This document shows, in pieces, positions 1-7,513 of a stretch of DNA of 30,587 bases. The notes beneath the pieces are model-generated. The model did no database searches, was not told where the DNA came from, and saw nothing but the letters and a program-made list of their open reading frames with translations. The translations under genes were made by a program, and so were the position numbers. Origin of the DNA: Kroppenstedtia sanguinis (lineage in GTDB: Bacteria > Bacillota > Bacilli > Thermoactinomycetales > DSM-45169); NCBI RefSeq assembly GCF_050433445.1, contig NZ_JBNPXF010000032.1, forward strand, positions 1-30,587. The letters run 5' to 3'. The stretch's first letter is position 1; the number at the start of each line of letters is the position of its first letter.

Positions 1-100
1 AATTAGGGATGCACCACAGGCACTACAATCTGAAATTAGGGATGCACCACAGGCACTACAATCTGAAATTAGGGATGCACCACAGGCACTACAATTTGAG
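1..100 (+). repeat. 33-bp tandem repeat, three units (R4)
   Basis: Three head-to-tail copies of a 33-bp unit start at 8, 41 and 74 (each begins GATGCACCACAGGCACTACA), with a partial unit at 1-7. The first two units are identical. A diverged pair with 34-bp spacing lies at 21455-21520. The unit length is a multiple of three, so an 11-residue repeat stays open in one frame, but no start signal or family supports a protein. The array probably continues left of the window. Confidence 0.85.
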
Positions 101-112
101 GATGCCATCCCA

Positions 113-145
113 CTCAGCGGAGAAGTCTGACGAGAGGGCGTTTAG
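113..145 (+). repeat. short dispersed repeat R5, copy 1
   Basis: About 33 nt beginning CTCAGCGGAGAAGTCTGACG and ending GAGGGCGTTTAG recurs at 21543-21574 with a few changes. In both places it follows the R4 repeat, so the modules travel as a set. Nothing coding is visible. Confidence 0.6.
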
Positions 146-189
146 AGTGTGGCAAATCCATTCAAGCGTTAAAGGAAAGGGATGGCATC

Positions 190-225
190 GGGGGGAGGGT
201 GGTTTCACATGGAGTGACTTTGGCT
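190..225 (+). repeat. short dispersed repeat R3, copy 1
   Basis: The core GGTTTCACATGGAGTGA, preceded by GGGAGGGTG, also occurs at 21331-21387 (+) and 16718-16771 (-). Copies 2 and 3 match over about 55 nt; this copy matches only the first 35 nt or so. Confidence 0.65.
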
Positions 226-246
226 CGCACGAACTTTGGTGCCGAA

Positions 247-365
247 ATAGGCCCCCACAGCGATCATTGTGTGGAAAATCACAGAAGGGAAAGGATGGAG
301 CCGCCTCACCAACTTGTTCCCACCCCGCTGAAAATAAGATCGATGTTACCTGAAGGGGCATTAAC
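247..365 (+). repeat. MITE-like element R2, short copy
   Basis: This copy shares the CATTGTGTGGAAAATCACAG block and the right end CTGAAGGGGCA with the longer element at 11284-11496. It lacks the central hairpin and nested module of that copy. The left terminal repeat is degenerate (around 247-260). It looks like an internally deleted version of the same element. Confidence 0.6.
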
Positions 366-368
366 TAT

Positions 369-457
369 GGATTTTCCCTGGGAACAACCCTTCTTTGTGT
401 TACTTCCGTCAGGTTTGGCCCGCCTGCCCGATGGGTGGGTAGAACACAATCTCCCCC
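369..457 (+). repeat. dispersed repeat R6, copy 1
   Basis: The right part, GGTAGAACACAATCTCCCC, matches 21583-21660 (+). The reverse complement of the same module ends the window at 30522-30587. Similarity is moderate: both ends are conserved and the middle is divergent. Confidence 0.5.
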
Positions 458-470
458 CAAAAAAAAGGAG

Positions 471-506
471 GAATCCACATGCCTACGATCTCAGGCGTGT
501 GGATTC
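471..506 (-). terminator. candidate terminator for the beta-helix gene
   Basis: GAATCCACATGCC (471-483) pairs with GGCGTGTGGATTC (494-506), a 13-bp stem with one G-U pair. On the minus strand the stem is followed four bases later by a run of eight T. It lies about 190 nt beyond the stop of the minus-strand gene ending at 692. The right arm overlaps the end of repeat R1, so the hairpin may be partly fortuitous. Confidence 0.5.
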
Positions 507-691
507 GCCATATTTTAGGTAGGAACTAGGTCGGGATGGTGGGACGGTGAAGAGCCTTCGCGCTCTTGGCAAGAGATCGTAACCGTCTCCATCCCCGTCT
601 CCTCAAGCCATATTTTACGATGGGGGCAATGGGTAGAGCGAAAGGGCTGTTTCATTCCCATCATTCACTTTATAGTTTATCAACAGCTCTG
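492..691 (+). repeat. MITE-like element R1, copy a
   Basis: The element runs from TCAGGCGTGTGGATTCGCC to TTTATCAACAGCTCTG. It contains an internal complementary pair (GGGATGGTGGGACGG near 533-547; CCGTCTCCATCCC near 584-596). It matches copies b and c, but its loop lacks most of the nested R8 module. The right end directly abuts the stop codon (692-694, minus strand) of the beta-helix gene. Confidence 0.75.
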
Positions 692-2020
692 CTACGATCT
701 GTATTCAGATTCCAGATCATTCCCGGTGCTTTTTTGATAGGCGGAAAAATCCCTAAATTCTTCCCCTTCCCAAATCCAAATTCCCTTCTTGCCTTCTTCT
801 TTGTGATAAATATTTCGATTCAAGCGATTCCCTTGGTTGGAATTGGAATCATTCACAAGAAAAATGCGGGAATCACTTGCAGTCAGTCGATTGTGTTCGA
901 TCTGGTTGTCTGTGGCATGGTATTGAAATAGTAACTGTCCACCTTCCAATCCCTTAGTATCATTATGATGGATGGTATTATGGGAAATGGTTGAATTTTT
1001 GGTTCCGCCGCGTTGATCATCGTAACCCCCAATGGAGATCCCGGTAAAGGCGTTGTCATACACCTCGTTTTCGGTGATACGAATCTCCTCTGCATATTTC
1101 CCTTGATGCTCAGAGGTAGCCTCAATGCCTAGATCATTCTGATAGACCTTATTTTTTCGGATAGCAATCTCCCTTCCACCATCTACATAGATCCCCCCGG
1201 CGGAATAGTCCTCTCCATAAGAGGGGTTGCCATAGGAAGAGTTGTTATAAACTGTGTTATTCTCCACGATCCCATTTCGCACATAGTCATTTTTTGTAGC
1301 GGTTCCTTCATGCCCGATCAGATCAATCCCGATATTATCATTTTCGCGGACAGTATTATTCGCGATGACAAAATCATCGATATTTCCGTTTAAGACTAGG
1401 GCTTCACTGAATCCCAGTTTTAACTTCTCGACGGTGTTGTCCAATATTTGAATGTCTTTCATTTCATCCGTCCCATAAACGGCTATTCCATGTGCATTGC
1501 CATCTTCTGCTGTGGTTTCAATCCGACGGACATGGTTTCCTTTGATCTGGATGTGGTGACTGGTGCCTGTGACGTAAATCCCCATCACCGTGGCATCCGC
1601 CACGGAAGTGGATAAGTCCTCAATGGTAAACCCTTGAATCGTGACGTAGTCTTGGTTCACCACCTGCACCAGAGCCGTTTCTTCTTGTGGCTCTTTTCGA
1701 TTCTTGCCACTGATCACAGCCTTTTCATCCTTATAATTTTTGAATGTAATCGGCTTCGCCGCAGTGCCACTGTGTTTCACCTGAAGTTCTTCCGGATAGA
1801 CGCCTTCCCGAACCAGTACAGTGGTTCCGGCAGTCGCCTGTTTGGATGCCTGTTGCAGGGTTCGCAAAGGTTGCGACTGGGTTCCGGGATTCTCGTCATC
1901 CCCATCTGGAGAAACATAGATCTCCTTACCAGAGCCATGGGTGACATCATGAGGGTATAATATATAACCCGTCACCAGAATGACCAAGGGAACCAATACC
2001 CAAAACATCTTAAGTTTCAT
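692..2020 (-). CDS. right-handed parallel beta-helix repeat protein
   Basis: The 442-residue protein has one N-terminal hydrophobic segment (about residues 5-22) after a lysine-containing start. It is therefore exported or membrane-anchored, with no obvious lipobox or signal-peptidase site. Residues about 34-80 form the N-terminal cap typical of DUF1565/pectate-lyase-like proteins (YVSPDGDDENPGT, then LVREGVYPEEL). The rest is a long series of beta-helix coils rich in N and I at regular spacing (for example HNTIHHN). This fold is shared by polysaccharide lyases, epimerases and glycan-binding proteins; the substrate cannot be read from the sequence. A weak AAAGGA site precedes ATG. The gene stands alone, and its stop codon touches repeat R1a. 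Confidence 0.85.
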   Translation of the reverse strand: MKLKMFWVLVPLVILVTGYILYPHDVTHGSGKEIYVSPDGDDENPGTQSQPLRTLQQASKQATAGTTVLVREGVYPEELQVKHSGTAAKPITFKNYKDEKAVISGKNRKEPQEETALVQVVNQDYVTIQGFTIEDLSTSVADATVMGIYVTGTSHHIQIKGNHVRRIETTAEDGNAHGIAVYGTDEMKDIQILDNTVEKLKLGFSEALVLNGNIDDFVIANNTVRENDNIGIDLIGHEGTATKNDYVRNGIVENNTVYNNSSYGNPSYGEDYSAGGIYVDGGREIAIRKNKVYQNDLGIEATSEHQGKYAEEIRITENEVYDNAFTGISIGGYDDQRGGTKNSTISHNTIHHNDTKGLEGGQLLFQYHATDNQIEHNRLTASDSRIFLVNDSNSNQGNRLNRNIYHKEEGKKGIWIWEGEEFRDFSAYQKSTGNDLESEYRS

Positions 2021-2037
2021 GAGGCAGAATCCTTTCC

Positions 2038-2165
2038 GTCGGATCTTAAATTTTCTTAGAGTTTTTGATTAAGATATCACTCTTGCGTTCCTTCCGCAAT
2101 TAAGAAGCCATTCCCATGCCCCTCATGAGAATGGCTTCCAAAGGATCAGTAAAATCCGCCCCCTG
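2038..2165. repeat. left part of a segmental duplication (unit A)
   Basis: From CGGATCTTAAATTTT to about 2160 the sequence is nearly the same as 3664-3790. The shared block includes a 10-bp hairpin, GAAGCCATTC...GAATGGCTTC (2104-2138 region). The similarity resumes across the 5' end of the GNAT gene and its upstream region (2660-2800 versus 3893-4035). Unit B lacks about 470 bp of the GNAT gene. Confidence 0.85.
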
Positions 2166-2176
2166 TGACGGCTTTT

Positions 2177-2749
2177 TCACAACTCCTGCCTCCTCCCTTC
2201 CCACTCTTCGCGGAGGATCCCCATCTTGACCGAATCAACGTACTGTCCCCGGACGATCCTGGCTTTCCGGATTCTTGCCTCTTCCACCATGCCACAGCGG
2301 GCCGCAAGACGAATCATGCGCTCGTTCCCAGACCAAGTAGAGATTCCTAGGCGGGCCAGGTCCATATGATGGAAGAGATAATCGATCCACATCTGAAAGG
2401 ATTCCGTCCCGTAACCTCCGGACCAGTATCGGGAATCGAAGATGACAATCCCGATCTCTAACCAATGGGTAACCTCATCCACCCAGTAGCGATTGACCGT
2501 GCCCTTCAATTCCCCGTCAATCTCGATCACCATCTTTCTCCGTGGCAAATCAGTTCCTACACGCTCCAACTCCTGCCTCCACTGGTGGTCAAACTCCTCC
2601 CGTACCGGTTTCACCACTGGCCGGTAAGGGCCGTTCCACAGTTGGTGTTCCCGATCCTCTGCTTCATATTTCCAATACCAGAGGCGATCCAGATCCTCCG
2701 GCTCCAAGTCTCTCAGCACCACTCGAGGTCCTTGCATAGTAAGCTGCAT
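2177..2749 (-). CDS. GNAT-family N-acetyltransferase (RimJ/RimL-like)
   Basis: The 190-residue protein resembles Acetyltransf_3/RimJ-RimL type enzymes that move an acetyl group from acetyl-CoA to an amine. The N-terminal strand reads GPRVVLRDLEPEDLD. The acetyl-CoA binding region includes YWSGGYGTESFQMWIDYLF (about residues 108-126), followed by LGISTWSGNERMIRLAARCGM, where the usual position for conserved N is met. The acceptor is unknown. A GGGGGATGGTGA stretch precedes ATG. It diverges from the amidase gene at 2918. The stop codon TGA lies inside TTGTGAAAAAG, the edge of repeat R7. A truncated copy lies at 3890-3985. Confidence 0.88.
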   Translation of the reverse strand: MQLTMQGPRVVLRDLEPEDLDRLWYWKYEAEDREHQLWNGPYRPVVKPVREEFDHQWRQELERVGTDLPRRKMVIEIDGELKGTVNRYWVDEVTHWLEIGIVIFDSRYWSGGYGTESFQMWIDYLFHHMDLARLGISTWSGNERMIRLAARCGMVEEARIRKARIVRGQYVDSVKMGILREEWEGRRQEL

Positions 2750-2917
2750 TCACCATCCCCCTCATCCTCTATTTCAATGGATTCTTCCATAAATCCTATT
2801 AATTCCACTATTACAAGCTCTCCAGTTCATGTTGATTTGGGTATCCACTTGATATAACATTCAAAAATATATAGTTGCTCTGTGCTAAACTACAACACAA
2901 CCAGAGGAGTGATAGAG

Positions 2918-3571
2918 CTGAAAAGGATCCAACCATCGATCATCATCTTATCAATCTTCACCATTATTGCAATCATTACCTTTTACAACTTCGTCCCCCA
3001 CAACAAATCGGAGTACAAAATTGTCATCGACCCCGGCCATGGCGGTAAAGATCAGGGTGCGACAGGGGCCAGTGGACATTTTGAGAAGGACTTTACTCTG
3101 CAGTTGTCACGTAAAGTGGAAGAACTGTCCCAGGAAGAGCCACGACTACAGGTGGAACTCACTAGAAGAGAGGATCGTTTTATCTCTTCTATCGACCATG
3201 CCCGGCCGAAATTGGCCAACGATTTGCATGCGGATCTGTTTATATCCATTCATGGTAATACCTTTGACGACCCGGAGGTTTCCGGCACGGAAACGTATTA
3301 TTACCACTGGAATTCCCTTGCCTTGGCCAAGATCATGCATAAACATGTGGTGCAAAAGAGTGGTTTTCAGGATCGAGGTGTAAAGAAAGGGAATTATTTT
3401 GTGTTGAAGGATACAACCATGCCAGCTGTTTTGCTTGAGATGGGATATCTGACCCATCCCAAAGAAGAGAAAGAAATGCTGACCGAAGAATATCAAAACC
3501 GGGTGGCTGTCGCGATTCTGGATGGAATCAAAGAATATCTAAATTTAAATGAAGAGCCAACCCACTCATAG
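2918..3571 (+). CDS. membrane-anchored N-acetylmuramoyl-L-alanine amidase, copy 1
   Basis: This is an Amidase_3 zinc amidase that cleaves the MurNAc-L-Ala bond of peptidoglycan. Visible ligands and catalytic residues are H in IDPGHGGKD, E in the FEKDF segment, H in FISIHGN and E in LLEMGYLTHP. A single N-terminal transmembrane anchor precedes the domain, with no SH3 or LysM wall-binding repeats. The frame is open from GTG 2882. However, the AGAGGAG site (2903-2909) sits eight bases before CTG 2918, and the paralogue at 6854 has its ATG at exactly that aligned codon (LKRIQPS versus MKTVRPP). I therefore choose CTG, giving 217 residues; GTG 2909 is the alternative. A terminator follows at 3645. 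The protein is closely similar to the second amidase. Confidence 0.9.
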   Translation: MKRIQPSIIILSIFTIIAIITFYNFVPHNKSEYKIVIDPGHGGKDQGATGASGHFEKDFTLQLSRKVEELSQEEPRLQVELTRREDRFISSIDHARPKLANDLHADLFISIHGNTFDDPEVSGTETYYYHWNSLALAKIMHKHVVQKSGFQDRGVKKGNYFVLKDTTMPAVLLEMGYLTHPKEEKEMLTEEYQNRVAVAILDGIKEYLNLNEEPTHS

Positions 3572-3644
3572 AAAAGGCCTTTCAATATGTCACCTCGCGG
3601 ATCGGTTTGGCTCTGTGTACAGCACCCCCAAGCAACAGAAAAAG

Positions 3645-3683
3645 GATCCGATGCCTGAGGGCATCGGATCTCAAATTTTTTAT
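3645..3683 (+). terminator. Rho-independent terminator after amidase 1
   Basis: GATCCGATGCC (3645-3655), loop TGAG, then GGCATCGGATC (3660-3670): a perfect 11-bp stem followed by a T-rich tract (3671-3683). An A-rich stretch on the left makes it possibly active in both directions. A closely related hairpin ends pepF at about 12060. Confidence 0.85.
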
Positions 3684-4050
3684 AGTTTTTAATCAAGATA
3701 TCTCTCTTGCGTTCCTTTCGCAATTAAGAAGCCATTCCCATGCCCCTCATGAGAATGGCTTCCAAAGGATCAGTAAAACCCACCCTCTGTGACGACTTTT
3801 TCACAATGTTTGCCATTCATTTGGGGCAGTATGATCAGTTCACTAACAGCTTTTCCGCAATGATAGAGGCTTTTAAAAGACCTTTGTCTATGCTCTGCTT
3901 CATATTTCCAATACCAGAGACGATCCAGATCCTCCGGCTCCAAGTCCCTCAGCACCACCCGGGGCCCTTGTAAACGAAGTTTCATATCCCCCCTCATTCC
4001 CTGTTTCAATGGATTCTTCCATAAATCCTATACATTCCTTGCCCATGTTA
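3664..4050. repeat. right part of the segmental duplication (unit B)
   Basis: The block repeats 2038-2160 and 2660-2800. Compared with unit A, about 470 bp of the GNAT coding region is gone and replaced by about 80 unrelated bases (3808-3889). It ends just before the regulatory region of the response regulator gene. Confidence 0.85.
3890..3985 (-). pseudogene. truncated GNAT acetyltransferase remnant
   Basis: Starting from ATG at 3985, the first 30 or so residues (RLQGPRVVLRDLEPEDLDRL and on through YWKYEAE) match the GNAT protein at 2749 almost exactly. The reading frame then runs into unrelated sequence, and the acetyl-CoA binding region is missing. It is a 5' fragment left by the duplication plus internal deletion and should not be functional. 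Confidence 0.88.
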
Positions 4051-4051
4051 T

Positions 4052-4073
4052 AATAAATAAAGTTATATTTATT
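4052..4073. promoter_or_regulatory. AT-rich inverted repeat upstream of the two-component genes
   Basis: AATAAATA (4052-4059) and TATTTATT (4066-4073) form an exact 8-bp inverted repeat with a 6-base spacer, about 100 nt before the response regulator start. It could be a regulator site, but A+T-rich palindromes arise easily by chance. Confidence 0.3.
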
Positions 4074-4171
4074 GATATTGTCCTCGACATGATAGAATAT
4101 CCAATAATATGTTGCATTCTCTATACTTTTTAAATACTTAATCCTACTTAAAAACACGGAGAGATCGCCGA

Positions 4172-4849
4172 ATGTCAAAAAAGATACTGGTTGTGGAGGA
4201 TGAGCAGATTTTACGTGAAATTATAAAGGATTATTTGCTCGATGCAGGCTATGAAGTGTTGGAAGCAGCCGACGGAAGACATGCATTGACACTGTTTCAA
4301 GAGCATGAGGTGCATTTAATCATTTTGGATATTATGCTGCCTGAATTGGACGGGTGGTCGGTGTGCAGACGCATTCGCAAGGCGTCGAACACTCCGATCA
4401 TTATGTTGACAGCACGTTCGGATGAGGATGATACGCTGCTCGGATTTGAGCTCGGTGCAGATGATTATGTTACCAAACCGTACAGTCCCCGGATTTTGCT
4501 GGCACGGGCAAAGCGACTTTTGGAGAGTCGGCCTGCTCGGGAACATGAGAACGATACATTATCCAATGGCAGAATTTCGATCCATTTCCCCTCCCGTTCC
4601 GTTACAGTTGATGGGGAAAACTGCAATTTAACCCATACGGAGTTTGAAATCCTGGCATGCCTGATGAAAAACAAAGGAATCATCATCACAAGAGAACAAC
4701 TGATCACGAAAATTTGGGGATATGATTTCGTAGGTGACAATCGAACGGTCAACAGTCATATTCGCAATCTCCGTTCCAAACTGGGAGAGCACGCCAAATC
4801 CATCGTCACCGTCGTTCGTTCAGGATACAAATTTGAGGATCAACCATGA
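4172..4849 (+). CDS. OmpR/PhoB-type response regulator
   Basis: The 225-residue protein has a receiver domain (about 1-118) with the acidic pocket ED at residues 9-11 (VVEDEQ), phosphoacceptor D53 (LIILDIMLPELDGW) and switch lysine K102 (DYVTKPYSP). A winged-helix DNA-binding domain follows (about 128-223, with LTHTEFEILACLMKN and RTVNSHIRNLRSKLG). It is a phosphorylation-controlled transcription factor. It overlaps the kinase gene by ATGA (4846-4849), so the pair is translationally coupled. The neighbouring amidase and O-acetylation genes are the natural candidates for its targets; this is inference from position. Confidence 0.95.
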   Translation: MSKKILVVEDEQILREIIKDYLLDAGYEVLEAADGRHALTLFQEHEVHLIILDIMLPELDGWSVCRRIRKASNTPIIMLTARSDEDDTLLGFELGADDYVTKPYSPRILLARAKRLLESRPAREHENDTLSNGRISIHFPSRSVTVDGENCNLTHTEFEILACLMKNKGIIITREQLITKIWGYDFVGDNRTVNSHIRNLRSKLGEHAKSIVTVVRSGYKFEDQP

Positions 4850-6669
4850 AAAGCGGTATTGTACTCAAGCTGTTCATATTGACGTCCGCATTGTGCCTGT
4901 TCATTCTTTCGGTCGTTTTTATCGGACAAACCGTGTTCTTCAAAGAGTTTTATGTGCATAAAAAGGTGAAGGATATCCAGGCAGCTCTTCAATCCTATAA
5001 AAAGGACTACCTGAAGAATGCGGAAGACCCACAAGCCGTGGTCAATCTTGAACTGGACTTTTATCAAAAGCATCACACCTGGATCACGACCCTCGATGCC
5101 ATGGGCAACTTGAAACATACCGGCGATTTTAACATGGAGATCCAGGTGGACTCCTCCGATGACAACCACCCCCTTGCCAATCAAAGGCTCACCATCCCGC
5201 TGTACAGTATCATGAATGTGGAAGACTTCAATAATGACGATTCGTTTCTCGACACATGGATTCAAGAGGGAGAGCGGATTGCCATGGAAGGTAGAATGAT
5301 GAAGAACCAGCCAGTAGTACAACGGGTGGGAAGGAATCCAAGCCATCTGAGAGAGGAGGGGCATCTGGAAAATCATCAGATGGTGAACAAAGAATATGAA
5401 GTTATTGTCCCCAGGTTTAAAAATGCGACGAAATATGATGAAAAGTATCCTAATTGGCTTGTCAAAGGAACGGTTACAAAGGTGCACGCACCGGAAGGCG
5501 TCGGATTTTCACGCTATACAAACCATTTATTTCTGGATCGGGTCAAAGCTTTTCAAGCGGATCTTTTGTACGGAGACGATCGCAAGGCGAATTCGAGTAA
5601 AATCATGGATTTTGAAGAAAATCATGTGAAGTACAAAATCTTTGTGGACACCATCAAAGACCGGGACGGAAAGCCCGCTTATGTGTTTGCGATGACATCT
5701 CTGCAGCCTGTCAATGAAGCCGCGGGGGTGATGCGGGATTACTATGGATATATTGTGATCGCCACACTGCTGCTCGTACTGTTGGCATCATTTTATTACT
5801 CCCGTCGCATTGCCCGGCCGTTACTGCGAATCAACCAAACTACGCAACGAATCACCGGATTGGACTTTTCCGAGAAAATTCCGGTGACGACCCAGGATGA
5901 GATCGGGGATCTGTCGCGTAACATCAACGAACTCTCCGATCGGCTTCATACCCATATCACTCGGTTGGAGCAGGATATCGAGAAGGAAAAACAGCTGGAA
6001 AACACGCGGAAAGAATTTATATCCGGGGTCTCCCATGAATTGAAAACCCCGTTGAGCGTCATTCAAAGCTGCCTTTCCATTCTGAAGGACGGGGTTGCAA
6101 GCCATAAGCGGGAATATTATTTTGCGGCGATGGAAGATGAAGTGAGAAGGATGGACCTGCTGATCGCGGATATGCTGGAATTGGCAAAGTATGAGTCGGG
6201 TACGTATCAAATGGACATGGATTCGTTTTCCATCGACACCGTCATTGAGCGGATTTGTGCAAAATTCGCTTGGAAGATTGAAAGCAAATCATTGCAGCTG
6301 CACACCCGTCTTGAACCGATCGAAGTGGTGGCCAATCAACGCCGGATTGAACAAGTGATTGTCAATTTTCTCACCAACGCGATTCGCCACACGCCGGAAC
6401 AAGAATCGATTGCCATTTCCATCGTCGAAGAGCGGGACACGGTCAAAGTATGTATCGAAAATAAAGGAACCCACATTCCCGACGAGCAGTTGGAAAAGAT
6501 CTGGAATCGTTTCTATCGCGGCGAAGCTTCCCGCCATCGTTCCACTGGAGGAACCGGACTCGGCCTGGCCATCTCCAGGAGGATATTGGAATTGCATGGC
6601 GTGCCCTATGGCGTAATCAATACATCTGACGGCGTCATGTTCTATTTCCATCTGAATAAAAAAATTTAG
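4846..6669 (+). CDS. membrane sensor histidine kinase
   Basis: The 607-residue protein has TM1 at about 7-29, then an extracellular region of about 270 residues that I cannot assign to a named sensor family. TM2 is at about 300-320, with HAMP at about 322-375. HisKA contains the phosphoacceptor in VSHELKTPLSV (H397). HATPase_c follows, with an N box around residue 505 (NFLTNAIRHTP) and a G box around 568 (GTGLGLAIS). The sensor loop is long and charged (many D, E, K and N) and has no cysteines of note. The protein autophosphorylates and passes phosphate to the upstream regulator. It ends in two hairpin-plus-T-run terminators, so it is not simply co-transcribed with the downstream amidase operon. 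Confidence 0.94.
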   Translation: MKSGIVLKLFILTSALCLFILSVVFIGQTVFFKEFYVHKKVKDIQAALQSYKKDYLKNAEDPQAVVNLELDFYQKHHTWITTLDAMGNLKHTGDFNMEIQVDSSDDNHPLANQRLTIPLYSIMNVEDFNNDDSFLDTWIQEGERIAMEGRMMKNQPVVQRVGRNPSHLREEGHLENHQMVNKEYEVIVPRFKNATKYDEKYPNWLVKGTVTKVHAPEGVGFSRYTNHLFLDRVKAFQADLLYGDDRKANSSKIMDFEENHVKYKIFVDTIKDRDGKPAYVFAMTSLQPVNEAAGVMRDYYGYIVIATLLLVLLASFYYSRRIARPLLRINQTTQRITGLDFSEKIPVTTQDEIGDLSRNINELSDRLHTHITRLEQDIEKEKQLENTRKEFISGVSHELKTPLSVIQSCLSILKDGVASHKREYYFAAMEDEVRRMDLLIADMLELAKYESGTYQMDMDSFSIDTVIERICAKFAWKIESKSLQLHTRLEPIEVVANQRRIEQVIVNFLTNAIRHTPEQESIAISIVEERDTVKVCIENKGTHIPDEQLEKIWNRFYRGEASRHRSTGGTGLGLAISRRILELHGVPYGVINTSDGVMFYFHLNKKI

Positions 6670-6672
6670 CGT

Positions 6673-6697
6673 GCAGAACCTCGGTTCTGCTTTTTTT
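6673..6697 (+). terminator. Rho-independent terminator after the kinase gene
   Basis: GCAGAAC (6673-6679), loop CTCG, GTTCTGC (6684-6690), then seven T. A weaker hairpin follows, CTGAG (6717-6721) with CTCAG (6730-6734) and eight T, possibly a backup. Confidence 0.88.
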
Positions 6698-6853
6698 GTT
6701 CCGGCAGTTTCAGAATCTGAGCAAGGAGACTCAGGTTTTTTTTATTTGATGTGCACTTCTTCTGCATTTGATCTTGATCTTTGTCTATTATTCTTTTTTG
6801 CAGGCAGAGGGAGTTACCCAACAAACTTCAATACAAAGTAGAGGGATAAGAAA

Positions 6854-7498
6854 ATGAAAACGGTCAGACCGCCGATGATCATCATGATCCTGTTGATCTT
6901 CACCGCCATTGGGATCGTTGCCTTCTACAACTTCAGCAACTCAAACAGCAAATCGGTGTATAAGGTTGTCATCGATCCCGGCCATGGCGGCAAAGATCAC
7001 GGTGCGACAGGGGCCAGCGGACAATTTGAGAAGGATTTCACACTGAAATTATCGCGCAAAGTGGAAAAACTGGCGCAGGCAGAGCCGCGACTACAGGTTC
7101 ATCTCACCAGAACAGATGACCGTTTTATATCTTCTGTCGACCGTGCCAGGCCGAAATTCGCCAACGATTTGGGCGCTGATCTATTTATATCCATTCACGG
7201 CAACACCTTTGCCAACCCTGATGTTTCCGGTACGGAAACGTATTATTACCACTGGAATTCCCGTTCCCTGGCCAAGGTCATGCACAAACATGTGGTCCAA
7301 GGGAGTGGCTTTCAGAACCGGGGTGTAAAGAAAGAGAATTATTTTGTTTTAAAGGATACGAAAATGCCGGCCGTTTTGATTGAGATGGGATATCTGACCC
7401 ATCCGAAAGAAGAGAAAGAAATGCTGACAGAGGAATATCAAAACCGGATGGCTGTCTCGATTGTGGATGGAATCAAAGAATACCTGAAATTAGATTAA
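6854..7498 (+). CDS. membrane-anchored N-acetylmuramoyl-L-alanine amidase, copy 2
   Basis: This 214-residue Amidase_3 protein is closely similar to the one at 2918. It has an N-terminal membrane anchor (about 8-27), and the zinc-site motifs IDPGHGGKD, the FEKDF glutamate, FISIHGN and LIEMGYLTHP are all intact. An AGAGGGA site precedes ATG. It is the first gene of a tight operon: the SGNH lipoprotein starts 15 nt after its stop. It is likely to open peptidoglycan on the outer face of the membrane, perhaps during wall remodelling alongside polymer acetylation (inference). It probably arose with copy 1 by duplication, the two-component genes now lying between them. Confidence 0.93.
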   Translation: MKTVRPPMIIMILLIFTAIGIVAFYNFSNSNSKSVYKVVIDPGHGGKDHGATGASGQFEKDFTLKLSRKVEKLAQAEPRLQVHLTRTDDRFISSVDRARPKFANDLGADLFISIHGNTFANPDVSGTETYYYHWNSRSLAKVMHKHVVQGSGFQNRGVKKENYFVLKDTKMPAVLIEMGYLTHPKEEKEMLTEEYQNRMAVSIVDGIKEYLKLD

Positions 7499-7513
7499 GG
7501 GAGGAACCACCTC

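Noticed and set aside
1..100. CRISPR array
   Set aside because: The units are directly adjacent with no unique spacers, and no cas genes are present.
9..353. 114-codon plus-strand open frame over the 33-bp tandem repeat, giving an 11-residue peptide repeat
   Set aside because: No ribosome binding site or family. It is open only because the unit is a multiple of three and then runs through R3 and R2 repeats.
566..931. 121-codon plus-strand frame
   Set aside because: It crosses repeat R1a and the antisense strand of the beta-helix gene, with no start signal or recognisable protein.
2104..2138. Strong terminator at the GAAGCCATTC hairpin
   Set aside because: The stem is good, but neither strand has a clear T run straight after it. 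It is kept only as part of the duplicated segment.
2820..2880. Amidase 1 promoter
   Set aside because: Several A+T-rich hexamers resemble -35 and -10 boxes, but none has both good matches and 16-18 base spacing.
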